NCBI RefSeq assembly: GCF_013141775.1
Contig: NZ_WHOB01000097.1
Location: 62,001 to 126,000 of the forward strand
From: Paenibacillus phytohabitans
GTDB taxonomy: Bacteria > Bacillota > Bacilli > Paenibacillales > Paenibacillaceae
Direction: 5' to 3'
Length of the DNA: 64,000 nucleotides
Part shown: positions 24,640 to 31,932 of the stretch, piece after piece
How positions within the stretch are numbered: position 1 is the stretch's first letter
Layout of the letters: each line of letters opens with the position of its first letter
The notes under the pieces: model-generated
What the model saw: only the letters and a program-made list of their open reading frames with translations
Told to the model about the DNA's origin: nothing
Databases searched by the model: none
Program-made: the position numbers and the translations under genes

Positions 24640-24867
24640 ATGGAAGACACCTCTCTTCTCTCAAAACCTATTTAGCCAATGAGAATAATAGTATTTAATA
24701 AGATATTCACATTAAAACGAGTCCTGCCGCTCAAGTCAAGCAACGAAAGTGTGAACAGGGGTTCCGATTTTTACTATAAGTGAATGGTTTATCGAACTAT
24801 AATCATATAAACCGATGAAGTTAGTCGGAAATATTGGGCGGGCACTTGTAAAAGGAGGCTATTAGAG

Positions 24868-25842
24868 ATGACTAATAAGATCCAGGCAGCTTCCGCAGAA
24901 CTTGCGGCCAGCGGAGCATTTGTAAGACAGGCTAACCGTTTCTCTGCCGCGTTCGGCGATAACCCTGGTGAGCTTCCCGTGGAAAAGGGGCGGTACCGGC
25001 TAATCTGGTCAGCCGCTTGCCCATGGGCCCACCGCGCGGTCATAGTTCGGCGCCTGCTCGGGCTTGAAGAAGCAATCAGTCTGGGCACGGTGGACCCGCT
25101 CCGGCCGGCTCTTCCGCATACGGACTGGGCTTTTACCTTGGATGAAGGCGGGAAAGACCCGGTGCTGGGCACCCGCTACCTGAGTGAGGCTTATCTGGCT
25201 GCTGATCCCGGTTATGCGGGGCGCCCTACGGTTCCGGCGGTTGTAGAAATCGCGACCGGGAAGGTAGTCCAGAATGATTATTTTAAGCTGACCCATCACC
25301 TGGAGACCGCCTGGGCTCCGCTGCATAAGCAGGATGCGCCGGATTTGTATCCCATGCATCTGCGGGCAGAGATTGATGAGCTGAACGGACGGATCTTCCA
25401 TGATGTGAACAACGGTGTATACAAGGCCGGGTTTGCCCGTTCGCAGGAAGCCTATGAGGCGGCCTATCACGCTCTATTCGAACGGCTGGATGAACTGGAA
25501 GACCGGCTCTCCAGAGGCCGCTATCTGTTCGGGGATCAGCTGACCGATGCGGATGTCCGTCTGTACACCACGTTAGCCCGCTTCGATATCGCTTATTACA
25601 CGGCATTCCGCGCCAACCGTCAGCGGCTTGCCGATTACCGCCATCTATGGGCGTATGCCAGGGATTTATACCAGATTCCGGGGTTTGGAGATACAACGGA
25701 TTTTGACGCTATCAAACGGCATTATCATTTATCGGTGCTTCTGGCTGCTGAAGGCTCTAATCCGTATCGCATCCTGCCCAAAGGACCTGATCTAAGCCAG
25801 TGGAATACTCCCCATGGGCGTGACCGGGAATATCCGGCCTAA
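24868..25842 (+). CDS. Xi-class glutathione transferase / glutathionyl-hydroquinone reductase-like protein, copy 1
   Basis: A 324-residue protein with a thioredoxin-like N-domain carrying the CPWAHR active-site motif (about residue 51; Cys is the nucleophile of glutathionyl-hydroquinone reductases) and an all-helical C-domain (EIDELNGRIFHDVNNGVYKAGFARS, YLFGDQLTDADVRLYTTLARFD). YqjG/ECM4 enzymes reduce glutathionyl-hydroquinones, but Bacillales usually lack glutathione synthesis, so the natural thiol here may be imported glutathione or another thiol. It starts ATG 24868 after AAAGGAGGC and is the first of three paralogues in one direction. Confidence 0.9.
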   Translation: MTNKIQAASAELAASGAFVRQANRFSAAFGDNPGELPVEKGRYRLIWSAACPWAHRAVIVRRLLGLEEAISLGTVDPLRPALPHTDWAFTLDEGGKDPVLGTRYLSEAYLAADPGYAGRPTVPAVVEIATGKVVQNDYFKLTHHLETAWAPLHKQDAPDLYPMHLRAEIDELNGRIFHDVNNGVYKAGFARSQEAYEAAYHALFERLDELEDRLSRGRYLFGDQLTDADVRLYTTLARFDIAYYTAFRANRQRLADYRHLWAYARDLYQIPGFGDTTDFDAIKRHYHLSVLLAAEGSNPYRILPKGPDLSQWNTPHGRDREYPA

Positions 25843-25867
25843 GCCGGCAGAAGCAGAGAGGACGAAC

Positions 25868-26326
25868 ATGACGAACATTTACAGAGTAGATGCGGTATGG
25901 CAGCTGGCCGGTGTCTACGAGGTCAGAACCAGAACCTTTGTACAGGGACAAGGAATCCCCAAGCAATTTGAATTTGATGAAGTCTATGGCGGGCAGTATC
26001 ACTACCTGCTGCTGGAGGAGAATGAGCAGGCTGTCGCCACCGCCCGGATTAATCTGAACCATGAGGAGTACGCCAAGATCGAACGGGTCGGTGTCATTCC
26101 TGAGTTTCAGCACCAAGGTTATGGCCGGCAGCTGATCGGGGCCGCCGAGCAATGGATCGGCGAGCTGGGCATTCAGCGGATCGTCATTACCAGCCAGCAG
26201 CAGGCCGTAGGTTTCTATGAGAGTCTGGGTTATACCGCGAGGCCGGAGATCGTGATCAAGTCCTCCATTCCGGTCGTCCATACCGAGAAAGAAATCCACC
26301 AAGCAGAGGAGCAGCATCATGCCTAA
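25868..26326 (+). CDS. GNAT-family N-acetyltransferase
   Basis: A 152-residue protein with a GNAT core: VYEVRTRTFVQGQGIP, then acetyl-CoA binding loop VIPEFQHQGYGRQLI and the end motif AVGFYESLGYTARPE. ATG at 25868 follows AGAGAGGACGAAC. ElaA/YitI-type GNATs next to sulfur-compound transporters (as in yxe and ytm operons of Bacillus) N-acetylate S-modified cysteines. That role is inferred from context only. The stop overlaps the next gene's start region by 8 bases, showing one operon. Confidence 0.85.
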   Translation: MTNIYRVDAVWQLAGVYEVRTRTFVQGQGIPKQFEFDEVYGGQYHYLLLEENEQAVATARINLNHEEYAKIERVGVIPEFQHQGYGRQLIGAAEQWIGELGIQRIVITSQQQAVGFYESLGYTARPEIVIKSSIPVVHTEKEIHQAEEQHHA

Positions 26327-27296
26327 TAACAATACCATCGAGGGTACGAAGATTGTGAACCACGAGATCGCGAAGGAAATCACCAAGGATGGAGCCTTTA
26401 ACCGTCAAAAGAACCGCTTCACCACTCCCTTTGGCAATCAGTCCGGTGAACTGCCGGTAGAGGCAGGGCGCTATCGTCTGCTGTGGGCAAGGATTTGCCC
26501 TTGGGCGCACCGCGCGGTTATTGTACGTGAGCTGCTGGGACTGCAGGATGTCATTAGTCTTGGCACGGCCAGTCCGGTGCGGACGGAGAATGGCTGGGAG
26601 TTCTCGCTGGACGAGGGCGGCGTGGACCCGGTGCTGGGTATCCGCTATCTGCCGGACATTTATGCGGAGACGGACCCTGACTACAGCGGCAGAGCAACCG
26701 TACCGACGGTCGTGGATGTGCTGGAGCGGAAGGTCGTGAATAACGATTATTTCCGGCTGACCCACTACTTCGAGACAGCATTCAAGCCTTTTCATAAGGA
26801 AGGGGCTCCTGACCTGTATCCAGAGGAGCTTCGGGCAGAGATTGATGAGTTCAACGAGCTGCTGTTCCATGAGGTGAATAACGGAGTATACAAGGCCGGA
26901 TTCGCCCATTCCCAGGCGGCCTACGAGCAGGCTTATGATGTGTTGTTCACCCGGCTGGATCAGCTGGAGGAGAGACTATCGGCACAAAGATATCTGTTCG
27001 GCGATTCCATCACAGATTCCGATGTCCGTTTCTATGTGACACTGGTGCGTTTCGATGCGGCGTATTATCCGGTCTTCCGGACGAACCGGAACCGGATTAT
27101 TGATTTCCCGAACCTCTGGAACTATGCCAAGGATCTGTATCAGACCCCCGGCTTCGGGGATACGACTGACTTCGATTCGATCAAAAGAGGCTACCAGCTC
27201 GGCAATCATGCGAATAATCCCCATCAGCTGCTGGCCAAAGGGCCGGATGTATCGATCTGGAATGAACCGCATGACCGGCGCAGATTCAGCAAGTAA
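26319..27296 (+). CDS. Xi-class glutathione transferase-like protein, copy 2
   Basis: A 325-residue paralogue of the gene at 24868 with the same CPWAHR active site (RICPWAHRAVIV), GRATVPTVVDV, the VNNGVYKAGFAHS helix and LFGDSITDSDVRFYVTLVRFD. Predicted cytoplasmic thiol-dependent reductase or transferase. Start ATG 26319 with GCAGAGGAGCAGC as ribosome site, overlapping the GNAT gene. Tandem duplication followed by divergence is the simplest origin. Confidence 0.9.
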   Translation: MPNNNTIEGTKIVNHEIAKEITKDGAFNRQKNRFTTPFGNQSGELPVEAGRYRLLWARICPWAHRAVIVRELLGLQDVISLGTASPVRTENGWEFSLDEGGVDPVLGIRYLPDIYAETDPDYSGRATVPTVVDVLERKVVNNDYFRLTHYFETAFKPFHKEGAPDLYPEELRAEIDEFNELLFHEVNNGVYKAGFAHSQAAYEQAYDVLFTRLDQLEERLSAQRYLFGDSITDSDVRFYVTLVRFDAAYYPVFRTNRNRIIDFPNLWNYAKDLYQTPGFGDTTDFDSIKRGYQLGNHANNPHQLLAKGPDVSIWNEPHDRRRFSK

Positions 27297-27360
27297 GGAA
27301 GCGAGCAAGGATACACAGGCTTGTCCCCGGTAAAATAATAGCAAAGAGGAGGCATTACCG

Positions 27361-28371
27361 ATGAGTTCTGAAGCTAACGTACGTGTCCGGCCGAAAGAAA
27401 CCGAGCATGAGATCAATGAGCAGGGCTATTTTGTCCGCCAGAAGAATCATTTCACCACCCCCTTCGGCGAAGGGGAGGGCAAGCTGCCAGTGGAAGCGGG
27501 ACGCTACCGCCTGATCTGGGCCAAGGGCTGCCACTGGTCCAACCGGGCCTCGATCGTCAGAGAACTGCTCGGCCTTGAGGATGTCATCAGCATCAATCTG
27601 GCGGGTCACGGTAAGCATGAGCAGAATCTGGGCTGGGAGTTTGTTTTCAATGAGAATCAGAGTGATCCCGTGCTGGGCGTGCAATTCTTAAGTGAGCTAT
27701 ACGCGAACGCCGACCCGGAGTATAAAGGCAGACCCACGGTTCCTGCGGTTATCGACGTTCAGACGGGGAAAGTGGTCAATAACGATTACGTCTGGCTGAC
27801 CAACTATCTGGAGAAGGAGTTCGCCCCCTTTCATAAGGCTGGCGCACCGGATTTATATCCGGCGGAGCTTAGGGCAGACATCGACAAGTACAATGATTTC
27901 CTGTTCGACAATGTGAACAACGGCGTCTATAAAGCGATGTTCGCCCAGTCCATTGAAGCCTACAACGATGCCTATGAGCATCTGTATACAGCGCTGGATT
28001 CCATCGAGGAACGTCTGGCGCACCGCCGCTTTTTATTCGGGGATTATGTTACGGACTCTGATGTACGGTTATTCGTAACACTGGCCCGGTTCGATACGTA
28101 CTATTTCAAGAATCTCGGACCCCTTCGTAACCGGATTGTGGATTTCAGGAACATCTGGGGGTATGCACGAGACCTGTACGCAATCCCGGCGTTCAAGAAC
28201 AATACATATCTGCGGGATCTGGCCAGGGGGAATGGCGACAAATCAACGATTTTCATCGATTATAATACGCGGTTCTGGGATCAGATTGATTATGAGGGAC
28301 TGTGGTCGCAGCCGCATGACAGAGGGGCGAAGAGCAGTAACCCGGAGCAGAAATTTAAGACGAGATCATAG
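27361..28371 (+). CDS. Xi-class glutathione transferase-like protein, copy 3, altered active site
   Basis: A 336-residue paralogue of the two previous transferases. The active-site CPWAHR is replaced by CHWSNR: the nucleophilic Cys and final Arg remain but Pro, Ala and His change. The C-terminus is longer (RDLARGNGDKSTIFIDYNTRFWDQIDYEGLWSQPHDRG). It therefore probably has a different substrate. ATG 27361 follows AAAGAGGAGGCATTACCG. The dispersed hairpin element at 28388-28555 separates it from the ABC transporter genes. Confidence 0.88.
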   Translation: MSSEANVRVRPKETEHEINEQGYFVRQKNHFTTPFGEGEGKLPVEAGRYRLIWAKGCHWSNRASIVRELLGLEDVISINLAGHGKHEQNLGWEFVFNENQSDPVLGVQFLSELYANADPEYKGRPTVPAVIDVQTGKVVNNDYVWLTNYLEKEFAPFHKAGAPDLYPAELRADIDKYNDFLFDNVNNGVYKAMFAQSIEAYNDAYEHLYTALDSIEERLAHRRFLFGDYVTDSDVRLFVTLARFDTYYFKNLGPLRNRIVDFRNIWGYARDLYAIPAFKNNTYLRDLARGNGDKSTIFIDYNTRFWDQIDYEGLWSQPHDRGAKSSNPEQKFKTRS

Positions 28372-28387
28372 ATTGAATTATAGTCTG

Positions 28388-28555
28388 TAGAAAAGGAAGG
28401 AGCCGCGGAGGGGATTTTGGAACTGTAGGAGCGATAGCGTCCGCCTTTAGGTTTGGATTTCATCCGCAACCAGCGGAATAAAATCAGGAAATTCAAACCT
28501 AACAGCGGCTGGAAGTCCAAAACTCACCGCAGCGGCGGCTTATCCTTTTTCAAAA
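28388..28555. repeat. Dispersed structured element, copy A
   Basis: A long imperfect hairpin. The outer stem is AAAAGGA with AGCCGC against GCGGCT with TCCTTTT. The next is TTTTGGA against TCCAAAA, then AGGTTTGGATTT against AAATTCAAACCT, with a small CCGC/GCGG hairpin at the tip. It shares conserved single-stranded words (CTGTAG, CGCCTTTA, AACAGCG) with copy B at 50288-50461 but has different stem sequences that still pair. Confidence 0.75.
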
Positions 28556-28603
28556 ATTAAGTTCAACCTAGATAAATCAATAGATTATAGGGGGATTACG
28601 GGG

Positions 28604-29464
28604 ATGAAGATATGGAGAAAGCTTGGACTGGGACTTACGGCGGCGGTACTGCTGGCGGGGGTTGTGGCTTGCGGAAATGATAACAAGAAATCCGGAAATT
28701 CAGCAGGTGAAGCTTCGGCAAACAACGATAAAATTATGGTTAATATTGCTACAGGCGGTGCGCCCAAGCCCTTCTCTTATGTGAATGACAAGAATGAAAT
28801 CGACGGGTACGATATCCAGGTGGTCAAAGCCGTTTTTGAGGGACTGCCCCAGTACGAGATTAATATTGAAAAGACGGAATTCCCGTCGATCTTCGCGGGC
28901 CTCGATTCGGACCGTTATCAGATTGGCGCGAACAATTTCGCCAGCAATGCGGAGCGGAGGGAGAAGTATAACTACTCTGATCCGATTTTCAAAAACCAGT
29001 TTGTCATTGCCGTGAAGGAAGACCGCGGAGATATTCAGTCCTTTGCCGATCTGGAAGGGAAGACAACGGAGGTTAGCCCAAGTGTGAACTATACGGTTGC
29101 GCTGGAGAAATACAATAAGGAAATTGCCAAAACGCCGGTAGATCTGAAATACAGTGACGCTGAGCTGGTGACGATTCTGCAGAATGTGGAGAGCGGCGCC
29201 GATGACTTCAACCTGATTGATGCGGCGATGCTGCAGCTGTACATCAAGGAGTATGGTCTGAAGCTGAAGGCGATTCCGCTGTCCCAGGAGGACACGGACC
29301 GGATCGGCGTGCCGTACAGCTATCTGATTCTCAGCAAGGGCGGGAACAGTGAGCAGCTGCTTAAGGATGTCAACGGGCGGATTCAGGAGCTCATTAAGGA
29401 CGGTACGGTATCGAAGCTGAGCGAGCAGTATTTAAATGGTGATTTCGCTCCGGAAATTCAATAG
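28604..29464 (+). CDS. Amino-acid ABC transporter substrate-binding lipoprotein
   Basis: A 286-residue lipoprotein with a signal peptide and lipobox LAGVVAC (Cys about residue 23), then a family 3 (polar amino acid/cystine) binding domain: PKPFSYVNDKNEIDGYDIQVVKAVFEGLP, FPSIFAGLDSDRYQIGANNFASNAERREKYNYSDP. It collects the solute outside the membrane for the permease and ATPase that follow. It most resembles TcyA/TcyJ/YxeM-type cystine or S-modified cysteine binders, which would fit the thiol-related genes upstream, but specificity is inferred. Confidence 0.92.
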   Translation: MKIWRKLGLGLTAAVLLAGVVACGNDNKKSGNSAGEASANNDKIMVNIATGGAPKPFSYVNDKNEIDGYDIQVVKAVFEGLPQYEINIEKTEFPSIFAGLDSDRYQIGANNFASNAERREKYNYSDPIFKNQFVIAVKEDRGDIQSFADLEGKTTEVSPSVNYTVALEKYNKEIAKTPVDLKYSDAELVTILQNVESGADDFNLIDAAMLQLYIKEYGLKLKAIPLSQEDTDRIGVPYSYLILSKGGNSEQLLKDVNGRIQELIKDGTVSKLSEQYLNGDFAPEIQ

Positions 29465-29476
29465 GCGGCCGGCGCG

Positions 29477-30217
29477 ATGCCTAATATATTTGATCTTGAG
29501 CTGGTCTTCACCCTGATTCCCAAGCTGCTGAAATACTTGCCGGTTACGCTCGAGCTGACGGTGATTGCCATGCTGGCGGGGCTCCTTCTGGGGCTTCTGC
29601 TGGCGATCATTAAGATGAAAAGAATCCCCGTGCTCTACCAGATCAGCGCCGTGTTCATTTCGTTTGTCCGGGGAACGCCCATCCTGGTTCAGCTGTATTT
29701 GTCCTATGCCGGCATTCCGCTGATCCTGAAATATTATAACTATTATCATGAAACCAGCTATAACGTGAATTCGATTCCTTCGATTTTTTATGTGCTGCTG
29801 GCCCTGTCGCTGAATGAGGCGGCGTATAATTCCGAGGTGATCCGTGCGGCCCTGCAGTCGGTGGACAAAGGCCAGATTGAAGCGGCACATTCGCTGGGTA
29901 TGACGTATGGTCAGGTGCTGCGGCGCATCATTCTTCCGGAGGCGTTTATCGTAGCCCTTCCTACACTGGGGAATGCCCTGATCGGGCTGATGAAGGGCAC
30001 CTCGCTGGCCTTCGTCTGCTCCGTGGTGGAGATTACTGCGCAGTCGAGGATTCTGGCCGGGAATAATCTGCGGTTCTTCGAGTCCTATTGTTCCCTAGCC
30101 CTAATCTACTGGGCGATGACGATCCTGATTGAACAGGCGATTGCCCTGCTGGAGAAGCGGCTGGATATTGACTTCAAAAGCCTGAGAAAACGGAAGGGAG
30201 ATGTCATCCTTGATTGA
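29477..30217 (+). CDS. Amino-acid ABC transporter permease
   Basis: A 246-residue HisM-family permease with about five membrane segments and the ATPase-docking EAA loop EAAHSLGMTYGQVLRRIILPEA. FVRGTPILVQLYLSYAG is also typical of polar amino-acid permeases. It starts at ATG 29477, 12 bp after the binding-protein gene, and its end overlaps the ATPase gene, so the three form one operon. It would form a homodimeric channel, as only one permease gene is present. Confidence 0.93.
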   Translation: MPNIFDLELVFTLIPKLLKYLPVTLELTVIAMLAGLLLGLLLAIIKMKRIPVLYQISAVFISFVRGTPILVQLYLSYAGIPLILKYYNYYHETSYNVNSIPSIFYVLLALSLNEAAYNSEVIRAALQSVDKGQIEAAHSLGMTYGQVLRRIILPEAFIVALPTLGNALIGLMKGTSLAFVCSVVEITAQSRILAGNNLRFFESYCSLALIYWAMTILIEQAIALLEKRLDIDFKSLRKRKGDVILD

Positions 30218-30968
30218 GATCCGCGGGTTAACGAAGTCCTTCCACAAGCATAAGGTCCTGGATCAGATCGACCTGACGATCCGCAAAGGGGATATAGTCG
30301 CGGTCATCGGGTCTTCAGGCGCCGGCAAATCCACCCTGCTGCGGTCGATCAATCTCCTGGAAGTGCCGGACGCAGGGACGATCAGGCTGGACCAGCTGCA
30401 GGTCGATTTTGCCCGGAAAACGAAAGCGGATGTGCTGGAACTGCGGAAGAGCACGGCGATGGTGTTCCAGCAGTTCAATCTGTTCCGGCAGAAGACGGCA
30501 CTGGAGAATGTGATGGAGGGTCTGATTGTCGTCCGCAAGGTGCCCAAGGAAGAAGCGCGGAAGATTGCCGCCAGGCATCTTGCCGGTGTGGGGCTGTCCG
30601 ACCGGATGCACCATTATCCGAAGCAGTTGTCCGGCGGACAGCAGCAGCGGGTGGGTATCGCCCGGGCGCTGGCGATGCAGCCGAAGATTCTGCTGTTCGA
30701 CGAGCCGACCTCGGCGCTTGATCCGGAGCTGGTCGGCGAGGTGCTGGATACGATCCGCAAGGCGGCGGAGGCAGGCAATACGATGCTGCTGGTGTCGCAC
30801 GAGATGAGCTTTGTCCGCAAGGTAGCTACGCGGGTGCTGTTTCTGGACCAGGGCGTAATCGTGGAGGACGGAACGCCGGAGGAAGTCTTTTCCCGTCCGA
30901 AGTCGGAGCGCACCAAGCAGTTTCTGGCGAATTATTACCGGGATCAGGAACCGGAATTCACTATTTAA
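30201..30968 (+). CDS. Amino-acid ABC transporter ATPase
   Basis: A 255-residue ATPase with Walker A GSSGAGKST, Q-loop VFQQFNLF, signature LSGGQQQR, Walker B ILLFDEPTSALD and H-loop LLVSHE. These features and the length match GlnQ/TcyC/YxeO-type importers. ATG 30201 follows AAGGGAG and lies inside the permease gene. It powers uptake by the adjacent permease and binding protein. A GNAT gene follows 15 bp downstream. Confidence 0.94.
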   Translation: MSSLIEIRGLTKSFHKHKVLDQIDLTIRKGDIVAVIGSSGAGKSTLLRSINLLEVPDAGTIRLDQLQVDFARKTKADVLELRKSTAMVFQQFNLFRQKTALENVMEGLIVVRKVPKEEARKIAARHLAGVGLSDRMHHYPKQLSGGQQQRVGIARALAMQPKILLFDEPTSALDPELVGEVLDTIRKAAEAGNTMLLVSHEMSFVRKVATRVLFLDQGVIVEDGTPEEVFSRPKSERTKQFLANYYRDQEPEFTI

Positions 30969-30983
30969 TGAAGAGGAACGCAG

Positions 30984-31409
30984 ATGACATACACTTACCG
31001 GAAAGACCGCACGAATATCGACTGGGCACAGGTCACCGTCCTGCTGAACGGCTTCGGCTTAACCGACTTCACTCCGGCACAGACGGAAACGGCCTTCAGC
31101 AACAGTGCGGTGAATGTATTCATCCTGGATGGAGATAAGATCATCGGGTGTGGAAGAGCCTTATCCGACGGGATTTCGCAGGCGGCGATCTATAACATTG
31201 CTGTAGACGGGGCGTACCATCACCAGGGTCTCGGTAAAAAGCTCATCGCGCTCATCCTGGAGGAGACGGCGGACTGCAATGTTGTTCTGTATACGCATCC
31301 CGATACGGTCTCCTGGTATGAGGAGCAGGGCTTCAGGAGAATGAAGACGGGGCTGGCGCTGTATCATCCGGATAAGATCACAGCAATAGCGCGGATGGGA
31401 TTTATCTAA
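30984..31409 (+). CDS. GNAT-family N-acetyltransferase, second copy
   Basis: A 141-residue acetyltransferase: IYNIAVDGAYHHQGLGKKLIALIL is the acetyl-CoA loop and VSWYEEQGFRRMKTGLALY the C-terminal motif. It follows the ABC transporter ATPase by 15 bp and is probably the last gene of that operon. In Bacillus similar enzymes beside cystine-type importers acetylate imported S-substituted cysteines; this role is only inferred here. ATG 30984 follows GAAGAGGAACGCAG. Confidence 0.88.
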   Translation: MTYTYRKDRTNIDWAQVTVLLNGFGLTDFTPAQTETAFSNSAVNVFILDGDKIIGCGRALSDGISQAAIYNIAVDGAYHHQGLGKKLIALILEETADCNVVLYTHPDTVSWYEEQGFRRMKTGLALYHPDKITAIARMGFI

Positions 31410-31860
31410 CCAAGCGCTATCTGCGCCGGGGAAATAAGTGGATAAACGACATCTAAAGTTGGGGGATTTGCTGTTTGCGCAGGATTAGTTGGACAAACGA
31501 CACTTAATTTCACTGACGCTGCCTAATAACGGGGGATGGGATGGAAATAAGTGGCGTTAATCCACTTGTTACCCGTAAAGTGAATTCCAAGGGATGAATA
31601 GATGCTGAAAATCCACTTATTTCGGGCGGTGTGGCAAAACTGGCGACCAGCAAGTGTCTACAGGTGCGTACGGCGAACCTGAGTCGCGAAACGGTATACG
31701 AAGTGCAAGGCGACTATATGTTTGTCCAGGCAATGAGGAGAATCGGCAAAGTGAGCAACCGAATAGTGTGCGCGAGTACGGAAACGATGAAGTGAGCGGC
31801 CGGAAGTCCCTGCGATTACAGTGCGGAGGCGTTCATAGCTGCAAACATCGCTGTCAGCAT
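31410..31860. other. Gene-free region with inverted-repeat element and intron-like segment
   Basis: GAAATAAGTGGAT (31431-31443) and its inverse ATCCACTTATTTC (31611-31623) enclose ~190 bp. A third copy, GAAATAAGTGG with TCCACTTG, lies in the middle (31544-31567). AACGACA words are repeated directly in between. From GTGCG at 31664 to about 31850 the sequence looks like folded non-coding RNA, possibly a group II intron fragment. No protein gene is supported. Confidence 0.5.
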
Positions 31861-31862
31861 GC

Positions 31863-31914
31863 AAAGGAGGTGTCCCTGCAGCCAGTAATGGCTTCAGGAA
31901 CACCTCTTTTTTTT
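31863..31914. terminator. Strong terminator
   Basis: AAAGGAGGTGT and ACACCTCTTT arms with an eight-T run. It lies just after the neopullulanase stop (- strand) and can act both ways. Confidence 0.85.
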
Positions 31915-31932
31915 GGCAGCCTGCCGGGTCAA

